Shown: piece by piece, positions 55,726-62,290 of the stretch
How positions within the stretch are numbered: position 1 is the first letter of the stretch
How the letters are laid out: each line of letters starts with the position of its first letter
Assembly: GCA_943846745.1 (NCBI GenBank)
Contig: OX044360.1
Coordinates: 496,001-560,000, forward strand
Direction: 5' to 3'
Source: Opacimonas sp002292215
GTDB taxonomy: Bacteria; Pseudomonadota; Gammaproteobacteria; Enterobacterales; Alteromonadaceae
Length of the DNA: 64,000 bases
Translations under genes and position numbers: made by a program
The notes under the pieces: generated by a model
Database searches by the model: none
Seen by the model: the letters and a program-made list of their open reading frames with translations, nothing else
What the model was told of the DNA's origin: nothing

Positions 55726-56054
55726 TACATTTGCTCCAACTGCTGTGAATGATGGATCAAGGCATAAAATTGAGTTAATCCATAATCGTTGACGATATCA
55801 CTATGGTAATTAGGTATATGTCTTGCCGCAGAGCTAGGGCAATAGCCAATCTCAATCGGTCGTTGGGTTTGACTAGCTATATTTAAATGGCTTAGATAGG
55901 TTATGAGGCTATGATCGAGTGTATGCATTAACCCTTCAGCAAGAAAAAATATTTGTACAATCTGATGCTGTTGCTGCAGCTCTGTAATTTGAGTGATCAG
56001 CTGATCACTGGATAACACAGTCGGTGACGATGTGACTAATATTGTTAAGTCCAT
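55725..56054 (-). CDS. tusD: Sulfur relay protein TusD/DsrE
   Basis: Sulfur-accepting DsrE-fold subunit (109 aa), somewhat shorter than the E. coli protein at its C-terminus. LTILVTSSP opens the fold, IVQIFFLAEGLMHTLD matches the TusD FFYREGV strand, and the candidate reactive Cys is in EIGYCPSSAARH. The start codon is directly preceded by a run of seven T that is the tail of a hairpin (56059-56086), an unusual layout with no clear ribosome site. Confidence 0.8.
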   Translation of the reverse strand: MDLTILVTSSPTVLSSDQLITQITELQQQHQIVQIFFLAEGLMHTLDHSLITYLSHLNIASQTQRPIEIGYCPSSAARHIPNYHSDIVNDYGLTQFYALIHHSQQLEQM

Positions 56055-56058
56055 AAAA

Positions 56059-56086
56059 AAAGCTCATACCATGAGGAATGAGCTTT
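56059..56086 (-). terminator. Hairpin with U-tract ending at the tusD start codon
   Basis: On the minus strand, AAAGCTCAT / ATGAGCTTT around a 10-base loop, then seven T and immediately the tusD ATG. It lies 68 bases after the YccA-like gene stop and should terminate that transcript. A consensus TATAAT (minus strand, 56092-56087) just upstream could start tus transcription inside the left arm. Confidence 0.75.
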
Positions 56087-56153
56087 ATTATACTGATTAT
56101 TATTACAAATCATAATTTGCGTTATTTCGATTAACTAACGCACGCTTTGCAAA

Positions 56154-56822
56154 TTAATCGTCACTATTAAAGACACCTAAAAGGTGAAGTAGGGAAGTGA
56201 ACAAGTTATATAGGTTTAAGTACATTGAAACCGTAGCTCGAATGTAGTTCGTTTCACCACCATGAATGATACGGCTAGTATCAAACAAGATTAAGCCAGA
56301 CATAATAAAAATAATGGCAGAACTAATGGCCAATGAAACCGCCGGTACGGCAAAAAAGATGTTGGCAATTGCTGCAATAACCACCACTAATAAACCAACC
56401 ATCAAAAAACCACCCATAAAACTAAAATCTTTTTTAGTGGTCAAAACATAACCAGATAAAGCAAAAAAGATAATCGCAGTTCCGCCCAGAGCTTGCATAA
56501 TTAAACCTGGACCATTTGCCATGCCTGCATAATAAGTCAACATTGGACCTAACGCGCCGCCCAATAATCCAGTAAAGGCGAAGATCCAAAACAGACCTGA
56601 TGCTGAATCTGCTTTTTTATTTACAACAAATAACATTACAAACGCACCTAGGGTCATACCTAGTGACATCATAGGGCTGATGCCTATGTACATTGCTGCT
56701 GCAGCACAAAATGCACTAAACACTAATGTCATTGATAACAGCATATATGTGTTACGTAACACCTTGTTGGTTTCTAGTACCGAGGCTTGAGCCGGTTGAG
56801 CATAAACGGTATCTCTGTTCAT
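56154..56822 (-). CDS. yccA: Bax inhibitor-1/YccA family membrane protein
   Basis: Seven-helix inner-membrane protein of the BI-1 (TMBIM) family; E. coli YccA is an FtsH substrate and modulator, and some homologues leak calcium. I start at ATG 56822 (222 aa) because of the strong GGAGGG site; the in-frame start at 56903 adds residues outside the family. Seen: NKVLRNTYMLLSMTLVFSA and the C-terminal ALSLYLDxxN-like block as SMYLNLYNLFTSLLHLLG. Neighbour of tusE-type genes also in E. coli. Confidence 0.92.
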   Translation of the reverse strand: MNRDTVYAQPAQASVLETNKVLRNTYMLLSMTLVFSAFCAAAAMYIGISPMMSLGMTLGAFVMLFVVNKKADSASGLFWIFAFTGLLGGALGPMLTYYAGMANGPGLIMQALGGTAIIFFALSGYVLTTKKDFSFMGGFLMVGLLVVVIAAIANIFFAVPAVSLAISSAIIFIMSGLILFDTSRIIHGGETNYIRATVSMYLNLYNLFTSLLHLLGVFNSDD

Positions 56823-56987
56823 ATTTCCCTCCACAGGAATTAAAATATATGTAACTTGTAATATGACTATTGTTATAGCCAAAAGTTTAATTTTCAAGAT
56901 CAAAATGCTAAATAAAGTTTAAAAAAATTAGAAATGTGTAATTAATAAGCAACAGAACATAAAAATGAAGTTTTTTTAAAAAAGGGG

Positions 56988-57016
56988 TTTACAAGCGAAT
57001 AAAAGGTCTCTAGAAT
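56988..57016 (+). promoter_or_regulatory. Promoter of tRNA-Ser
   Basis: TTTACA (56988-56993), 17-base spacer, TAGAAT (57011-57016), followed by a GC-rich stretch; about 70 bases before the tRNA. Confidence 0.75.
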
Positions 57017-57094
57017 GCGCATCTCGTTACAGGGAACAACGCTTAACGGCAATGATTATCAGTAACGACAAACAATAATTATTGTTTAAATAAT

Positions 57095-57186
57095 GGATAG
57101 CTGGCAGAGCTCGGTTTAATGCACCTGACTTGAAATCAGACGTACGGTCAAACGTACCGGGGGTTCGAATCCCTCGCTATCCGCCA
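57095..57186 (+). tRNA. tRNA-Ser (anticodon TGA)
   Basis: 92-base class II tRNA with encoded CCA. The acceptor arm GGATAGC pairs with GCTATCC, discriminator G, anticodon TGA at 57131-57133 in loop CTTGAAA, a long variable arm (CGTACGG ... AACGTACCG), and a T-loop GGTTCGAATCC. Own promoter upstream and terminator directly after. Confidence 0.98.
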
Positions 57187-57195
57187 TATTATTAG

Positions 57196-57225
57196 AAAAC
57201 CCGCTTTGTAAGCGGGTTTTTTTTT
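57196..57225 (+). terminator. tRNA-Ser terminator
   Basis: Stem AAAACCCGCTT / AAGCGGGTTTT with a 3-base loop and a T-run of nine, starting 10 bases after the tRNA. Confidence 0.93.
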
Positions 57226-57578
57226 ATCTGTTATTTTTGTCCATCATTTTGGGCATGTTATAGATAAACATATTTTGAAAATGTGACACAATCTATATAT
57301 TACTCTCATTTATTATCGTAAGTTGCCGTTAACATTACACACCATATTCGTACATTCTTTATTAATTTTTATAGTGGCGGCTAAACGACTTTATTTGGCT
57401 AATCTGTCAAAAAATATATACATTTATAAGATTACATAGATTACATAGATTACATAGATTACATAGATTAAATGTGATATATGACTTACAATAACCATAC
57501 TTATGCTGCTTTATATTCGTGATTGATTACAGAAAATCTGGCGCAAGTCTTACGAAAACAATATTAAGGATAATTAAA
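57226..57578 (+). promoter_or_regulatory. AT-rich intergenic region before uvrY
   Basis: About 350 bases without a gene between the tRNA-Ser terminator and uvrY. It contains a 9-bp tandem repeat (57431-57470) bracketed by ACATTTA / TAAATGT, and should hold the uvrY promoter, which I could not pin down. The uvrY ribosome site AAGGA is at its end. Confidence 0.5.
57431..57470 (+). repeat. 9-bp tandem repeat (ATTACATAG) x4
   Basis: Four exact copies of ATTACATAG plus a partial ATTA, about 110 bases upstream of the uvrY start. Flanked by the inverted pair ACATTTA (57420-57426) and TAAATGT (57469-57475). Confidence 0.95.
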
Positions 57579-58223
57579 ATGGTTAAGATTCTACTAGTAG
57601 ATGACCATGAGCTTGTGCGTTCAGGGATTCGTTTAATTCTAGAAAGAGTTGCAGGGTTTGTAGTAGTTGCTGAAGCAAAAAGTGGTGAGGATGCCATTCG
57701 TTATTGTCGTAAAGATGCACCTGATATTGTTTTGATGGATGTAAGAATGCCAGGTATTGGTGGTTTAGAAGCGATCAAACAAATCGAGCGTATGTCTGAA
57801 AATACACGCGTTATTTGCTTATCAATGCATAGCGAAAATCCAATTCCAGCAAAAGTCATGCAAATGGGTGCATTTGGGTTTATTACTAAAGATGCTGAAC
57901 CAGAAGAAATGATCCGTGCAGTACATAAAGTCGCTGCGGGTCAAAAATATGTTGCTCCTGATATTGCTCAACAAATAGCGATTGGTAAATTGGACTTTAA
58001 CGATTCAAATCCGTTCGAGCAGTTATCTGATCGTGAATTAGAAATTACCTTAATGCTAGTCAAAGGGCAACGCGTTCCTGGGATCGCTAACTCGTTAAAT
58101 ATCAGTGCTAAAACCGTCAATACTTATCGGTACCGCATGTTTGAAAAGTTAGATATCAGCACGGATGTTGAATTAACCCACTTAGCACTTCGCTATAAGT
58201 TGATCACTTCCGATACGTTATAA
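57579..58223 (+). CDS. uvrY: UvrY/GacA-type two-component response regulator
   Basis: Response regulator (214 aa) partnered in relatives by the BarA/GacS kinase and activating csrB-type small RNAs. The receiver domain MVKILLVDDHELVRSGIRL has acidic residues D9/D10, phosphoacceptor Asp in IVLMDVRMPG, and Lys in GFITKDAEPEE. The C-terminal LuxR/NarL helix-turn-helix is LSDRELEITLMLVKGQ and NISAKTVNTYRYRMFEKL. ATG 57579 with AAGGA upstream; the in-frame 57519 start is not family-like. It precedes uvrC, the classical pairing. Confidence 0.96.
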   Translation: MVKILLVDDHELVRSGIRLILERVAGFVVVAEAKSGEDAIRYCRKDAPDIVLMDVRMPGIGGLEAIKQIERMSENTRVICLSMHSENPIPAKVMQMGAFGFITKDAEPEEMIRAVHKVAAGQKYVAPDIAQQIAIGKLDFNDSNPFEQLSDRELEITLMLVKGQRVPGIANSLNISAKTVNTYRYRMFEKLDISTDVELTHLALRYKLITSDTL

Positions 58224-58235
58224 TATTTAATAATA

Positions 58236-60065
58236 ATGCCACTGAATATAGAATTTGATTACCAACCGTTTTTAGAAAAACTGACACACCATCCTGGTGT
58301 TTATCGCATGTATAATAGTCAGGAAGATGTTATTTATGTAGGTAAAGCTAAAAATCTCAAGAAACGCGTGTCGAGCTATTTTAAAGCGAAACACGATAAC
58401 TCCAAGACTCAAGCACTCGTGTCACAAATTGCCAGTATGGATGTGACTGTCGTTAGCAGTGAAACTGAAGCGTTTATTCTTGAAAACAATTTCATCAAGA
58501 AATATCGTCCACGCTATAATGTATTACTAAAAGACGATAAATCGTATCCCTTTATTTTTATCTCAGATCATAAACACCCTAAAATTTCTATGCATCGCGG
58601 ACCACAAAAGCAAAAAGGCGAATACTTTGGGCCTTATCCTAGCATGTGGGCGGTGAAAGAGAGCTTACGCACGTTTCAGAAGATTTTTCCAATCCGTCAA
58701 TGCGAAGATTCTTATTATCGCGCGCGAACTCGTCCGTGTTTACAATATCAAATGCAACGCTGCAGTGCGCCTTGTGTAGAAGGGCATATAAAGGATGCAG
58801 AATATGATGAACAAGTATTGTTAGCTAAGCTCTTTTTAAAGGGAAAAGATCAACAAGTGATAGATACCTTAGTCAAACAAATGGAACAAGCTAGTATTGA
58901 TTTACGTTTTGAACAAGCTGCAAAAGTGCGTGACCAAATCGGTGCCTTGCGTAAAGTGCAAGAACAACAATGGGTGAGTGGTGCACAAGAGGAAATGGAT
59001 GTCTTTGGATTTGCGTATAAACACGGCGGAGCATGTGTTCAAGTTATGTTTGTGCGTGATGGTAAGTTACTGGGTGCAAAATCATTTTTTCCAAAGATCC
59101 CAACTATCTTAGGTATTGATGATGCATTACAGTCTTTTATATTGCAATTTTATCTGGCTGGGAATAAAACGATCCCAAAACAAATCGTTCTGCCTCAAGC
59201 ATTACCTGAGCAAGATGCCGTAGCGGATGCACTCAGTGAACATGCCAAGTATAAAGTTAAATTCTTTAGTGGTGCACGTGACAGTAAACGCCGTTATTTA
59301 GAGTTAGCAAATAAAAATGCAGAAAATGCGCTGATTAGCCAACAAACTCAACAAAAATCGATGTTTGCTAGGTATAAAGATCTTGAATCTGTGATTGAGC
59401 GGGATGAACCAATACAACGAATGGAATGTTTTGATATTTCACACACCTCGGGTCAACAGACCGTCGCTTCATGTGTTGTGTTTAATCGTGATGGACCGTT
59501 AAAGTCTGATTATCGTCTATATAATATTGAAGGCATTACGGGTGGGGATGATTATGCTGCGATGGCACAAGTATTAGCGCGTAGGTACAAATACACGCAA
59601 CAAGATGAAGATAAAATTCCTGATATCGTGTTTATTGATGGTGGTAAGGGTCAACTAGGCCAAGCAGAAGCCCATTTTGATAAATGGCCGTATGCTAAAA
59701 AACCATTATTAATAGGGGTAGCCAAAGGCACAAGTCGTAAAGCGGGACTTGAAACATTAATCATGGCTGGCTCACACGACATTATTCCAATGAATCCTGA
59801 CCAACCGGGCTTACATTTGATTCAACATATACGAGATGAATCCCACCGTTTTGCGATTGCAGGGCATCGCAATCGTCGCCAAAAGATAAAAACGACTTCT
59901 ACCTTAGAATCTATTCCTGGGGTAGGGGGAAAACGACGTCAAGCACTATTAAAGTACATGGGCGGATTACAAGGTCTGAAAAAAGCGAGTCAAGATGAAA
60001 TACAAAAAGTACCAGGAATTAGTGCTCAACTGGCTGAAATCATATATGATCACCTACATACCTAA
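58236..60065 (+). CDS. uvrC: Excinuclease ABC subunit C
   Basis: Dual-incision nuclease of nucleotide excision repair (609 aa). The N-terminal GIY-YIG domain HPGVYRMYNSQEDVIYVGKA makes the 3' cut. A cysteine cluster RPCLQYQMQRCSAPC and the UVR motif (LVKQMEQASIDLRFEQAAKV) bind UvrB. The RNase H-like endonuclease domain has MECFDISHTSGQQTVAS and IVFIDGGKGQLGQA for the 5' cut, and there is a C-terminal helix-hairpin-helix pair. It starts 12 bases after uvrY. Confidence 0.97.
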   Translation: MPLNIEFDYQPFLEKLTHHPGVYRMYNSQEDVIYVGKAKNLKKRVSSYFKAKHDNSKTQALVSQIASMDVTVVSSETEAFILENNFIKKYRPRYNVLLKDDKSYPFIFISDHKHPKISMHRGPQKQKGEYFGPYPSMWAVKESLRTFQKIFPIRQCEDSYYRARTRPCLQYQMQRCSAPCVEGHIKDAEYDEQVLLAKLFLKGKDQQVIDTLVKQMEQASIDLRFEQAAKVRDQIGALRKVQEQQWVSGAQEEMDVFGFAYKHGGACVQVMFVRDGKLLGAKSFFPKIPTILGIDDALQSFILQFYLAGNKTIPKQIVLPQALPEQDAVADALSEHAKYKVKFFSGARDSKRRYLELANKNAENALISQQTQQKSMFARYKDLESVIERDEPIQRMECFDISHTSGQQTVASCVVFNRDGPLKSDYRLYNIEGITGGDDYAAMAQVLARRYKYTQQDEDKIPDIVFIDGGKGQLGQAEAHFDKWPYAKKPLLIGVAKGTSRKAGLETLIMAGSHDIIPMNPDQPGLHLIQHIRDESHRFAIAGHRNRRQKIKTTSTLESIPGVGGKRRQALLKYMGGLQGLKKASQDEIQKVPGISAQLAEIIYDHLHT

Positions 60066-60081
60066 CCTTAATAAGTAGTAT

Positions 60082-60648
60082 ATGTATACTTTACCTAACC
60101 TTATCACCATGTTTCGCGTCGTCCTTATACCTGTTTTTGTCATTGTATATTTTCTTGATTGGCGCTGGGCACATGAAGCCGGTGCATTTATTTTTTGGTT
60201 GGCTGCTATTACCGATTGGTTTGATGGCTACTTGGCTCGAAAATTAAAACAAAGCAGTGCCTTTGGCGCGTTTTTGGATCCTGTCGCAGATAAGTTAATT
60301 GTCGCTACCGCATTAATTATGATTACTCACACATATCAAACGTTGTGGATTACGATCCCTGCGATTATTTTATTATCACGTGAAGTATATGTGTCGTCAT
60401 TACGCGAATGGATGGGGCAGATGGGCTTAAGTAGTAATGTAAAAGTGAGTTTCATCGGTAAATGTAAGACAACCGCTCAAATGCTTGCCTTAATTGGCTT
60501 ACTTTCGGGGATGGAATACTTTTTAGACTTTCGAATTTTTTGGGTGAGTTTAGGATATATTTTACTGTACGCAGCCACTATTTTATCGTTGTGGTCAATG
60601 TGGGTCTATACTGCAGCAGCTGTACCTGCATTGAAAAGAGCTAAATAG
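60082..60648 (+). CDS. pgsA: CDP-diacylglycerol-glycerol-3-phosphate 3-phosphatidyltransferase
   Basis: Inner-membrane enzyme for the committed step to phosphatidylglycerol and cardiolipin (188 aa). The CDP-alcohol phosphotransferase motif is present: DWFDGYLARKLKQSSAFGAF followed by LDPVADKL. About five to six membrane helices. It follows uvrC by 16 bases and precedes the tRNA cluster, the E. coli order. Confidence 0.96.
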   Translation: MYTLPNLITMFRVVLIPVFVIVYFLDWRWAHEAGAFIFWLAAITDWFDGYLARKLKQSSAFGAFLDPVADKLIVATALIMITHTYQTLWITIPAIILLSREVYVSSLREWMGQMGLSSNVKVSFIGKCKTTAQMLALIGLLSGMEYFLDFRIFWVSLGYILLYAATILSLWSMWVYTAAAVPALKRAK

Positions 60649-60732
60649 CGCCGATTAAATGCGCGAATTGTGTAAATATAATGCATTCAATCATTATTTA
60701 GCATGAAACTTAAAAAAAAGTGCTTTTTACTG

Positions 60733-60760
60733 TTGACAGTTTTTATCTGGAAGGTACAAT
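60733..60760 (+). promoter_or_regulatory. Promoter of the tRNA-Gly-Cys-Leu cluster
   Basis: Consensus TTGACA (60733-60738), 16-base spacer, TACAAT (60755-60760), then GC-rich GCACGC, the kind of discriminator linked to stringent control. Confidence 0.85.
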
Positions 60761-60802
60761 GCACGCACTTCTTCAGAGAGAGGCCATTTCTCTAAAGACA
60801 AA

Positions 60803-60878
60803 GCGGGAATAGCTCAGCTGGTAGAGCACAACCTTGCCAAGGTTGGGGTCGCGAGTTCGAATCTCGTTTCCCGCTCCA
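60803..60878 (+). tRNA. tRNA-Gly (anticodon GCC)
   Basis: 76-base tRNA with CCA: acceptor GCGGGAA / TTCCCGC, discriminator T, anticodon GCC at 60836-60838 in loop TTGCCAA, T-loop AGTTCGAATCT. First of three clustered tRNAs, the glyW-cysT-leuZ arrangement. Confidence 0.98.
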
Positions 60879-60911
60879 ATTTCTCTAAGAGAGATTGGGA
60901 ATGTACATTCT

Positions 60912-60985
60912 GGCGGAATGGCAGAATGGCTATGCAGCGGATTGCAAATCCGTGGATCTCGGTTCGACTCCGGGTTCCGCCTCCA
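60912..60985 (+). tRNA. tRNA-Cys (anticodon GCA)
   Basis: 74-base tRNA with CCA: acceptor GGCGGAA / TTCCGCC, discriminator T, anticodon GCA at 60944-60946 in ATTGCAAAT. Confidence 0.98.
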
Positions 60986-61016
60986 CTACACTTACGCAAT
61001 GTCGTAAGCACTCGTT

Positions 61017-61103
61017 GCCCGGGTGGTGAAATTGGTAGACACAAGGGATTTAAAATCCCTCGCTCGTAAGAGTGTGCCGGTTCAAGTCCGGCCCCGGGCA
61101 CCA
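61017..61103 (+). tRNA. tRNA-Leu (anticodon TAA)
   Basis: 87-base class II tRNA with CCA: acceptor GCCCGGG / CCCGGGC, discriminator A, anticodon TAA at 61051-61053 in loop TTTAAAA, short variable arm CTCGTAAGAG. Confidence 0.98.
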
Positions 61104-61219
61104 TTATCTTTTCTTAAGTATTGGTACTTCAGGGCTTTCAGCCCAATTAAAAAAAACAGTCCTTTTGACATTATTAACCGTATAATTGAATTTGTAATTT
61201 TAATTGTTTAAGGGTAAAT

Positions 61220-62290
61220 ATGTCATTGTTTCGTTGGTTAGTCGCTATTGTTATCTGTCTGGCCGTTTTTGCGAGCCTAGGCTTGATTAAATATAATCAA
61301 GTTATGGCTGCTATTGCTTTTGGCGAATCATTTCCCGAGCCAAGTGAAACGGTACATGCACAAACACTTACTCCCTCTCTATGGCGCGCTACCTCGTTGT
61401 TGTCTGGAGAAACCGTTGCCCCACAATTAATTATGCTAACCAATCAACAAGCCGGCATTATTACCGCCGTTAATGGTGAGTCGGGTCAAAGCATCGCTAA
61501 AGGCACTGTGTTTATACAAATAGACATAAGCGAAGAGTTGGCTCAATTAGCCGCTATTACTGCGCAAATTACGCTAGCACAACTCGATGTAGATAGATTA
61601 GGCCGCTTAATTAAGGTTAATGCATCAAGTAAAGAGCAATACGATCGTGCTCAAGCTCAACTTAATGTCGTTAACGCTCAGGCTGATGCGCTCAAAGCTA
61701 ATATAGCGAAAAAACAAGTAATGATACCTTTTACTGGGATCTTAGGCTTACATTCGTTAGAAGTGGGGCAATATGTTGACGCCAATACAGCGTTAGCCAC
61801 ACTGATAGGTAATCTTGATCCTATTTGGGTTGAAGTTGAAATACCTCAAGCGCTATCTGCTCTTTCTGTCGGTATGTCCTTACCCATTTATTATCAAAAC
61901 CGCCAAGTACAAGGTTCGATTGTTGCCAAATCACAGGTGCTTAATCCTGTCAATCGCTCGGTAAAAATACGAATGGCAATTACTAATCCTGATAAACAGC
62001 TAACTCCAGGCAGTTTTGTGCAAGTCGCTATTCCTTCTACATCTGAACAAACAGTGTATGCTGTAGCCGATACGGCTGTCAGATATTCACCCCTTGGCAG
62101 CTTTGTTTTTGTGCTAAAACTGGATGACAATAACCAATATAGAGCCGTTCGCCAAGAAGTGACGGTTTTAGCAAAGCAAGGTGCTCAAGTTATAATTAAT
62201 GCTGATTTTGCTACTGACTCAATGATTGCAACCTTAGGGGCATTTAAGTTGCGTGAAGGAATGTGGGTTAAGGTAGCGGAGCAACAATAA
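61220..62290 (+). CDS. RND efflux periplasmic adaptor (second system)
   Basis: Membrane fusion protein of 356 aa with an N-terminal anchor helix (about 4-24). Lipoyl-type segments are AGIITAVNGESGQSIAKGTV and KKQVMIPFTGILGLHSLEVG, with a helical hairpin of Ala/Gln-rich repeats between and a C-terminal beta-barrel. Its stop overlaps the permease start (TAATG). It lies 116 bases after the tRNA-Leu gene. Substrate unknown. Confidence 0.9.
   Translation: MSLFRWLVAIVICLAVFASLGLIKYNQVMAAIAFGESFPEPSETVHAQTLTPSLWRATSLLSGETVAPQLIMLTNQQAGIITAVNGESGQSIAKGTVFIQIDISEELAQLAAITAQITLAQLDVDRLGRLIKVNASSKEQYDRAQAQLNVVNAQADALKANIAKKQVMIPFTGILGLHSLEVGQYVDANTALATLIGNLDPIWVEVEIPQALSALSVGMSLPIYYQNRQVQGSIVAKSQVLNPVNRSVKIRMAITNPDKQLTPGSFVQVAIPSTSEQTVYAVADTAVRYSPLGSFVFVLKLDDNNQYRAVRQEVTVLAKQGAQVIINADFATDSMIATLGAFKLREGMWVKVAEQQ

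Noticed and set aside
60814..61104. 96-codon minus-strand ORF across the tRNA cluster
   Set aside because: It is antisense to tRNA-Gly, tRNA-Cys and tRNA-Leu; its Gly-Ala-Gly-Leu-Glu-Pro-type text is the familiar artefact of translating tRNA genes backward.
61023..61211. 62-codon plus-strand ORF beginning in tRNA-Leu
   Set aside because: It is the well-known false ORF from reading through a tRNA-Leu gene (MVKLVDTRDLKS-type); no ribosome site.
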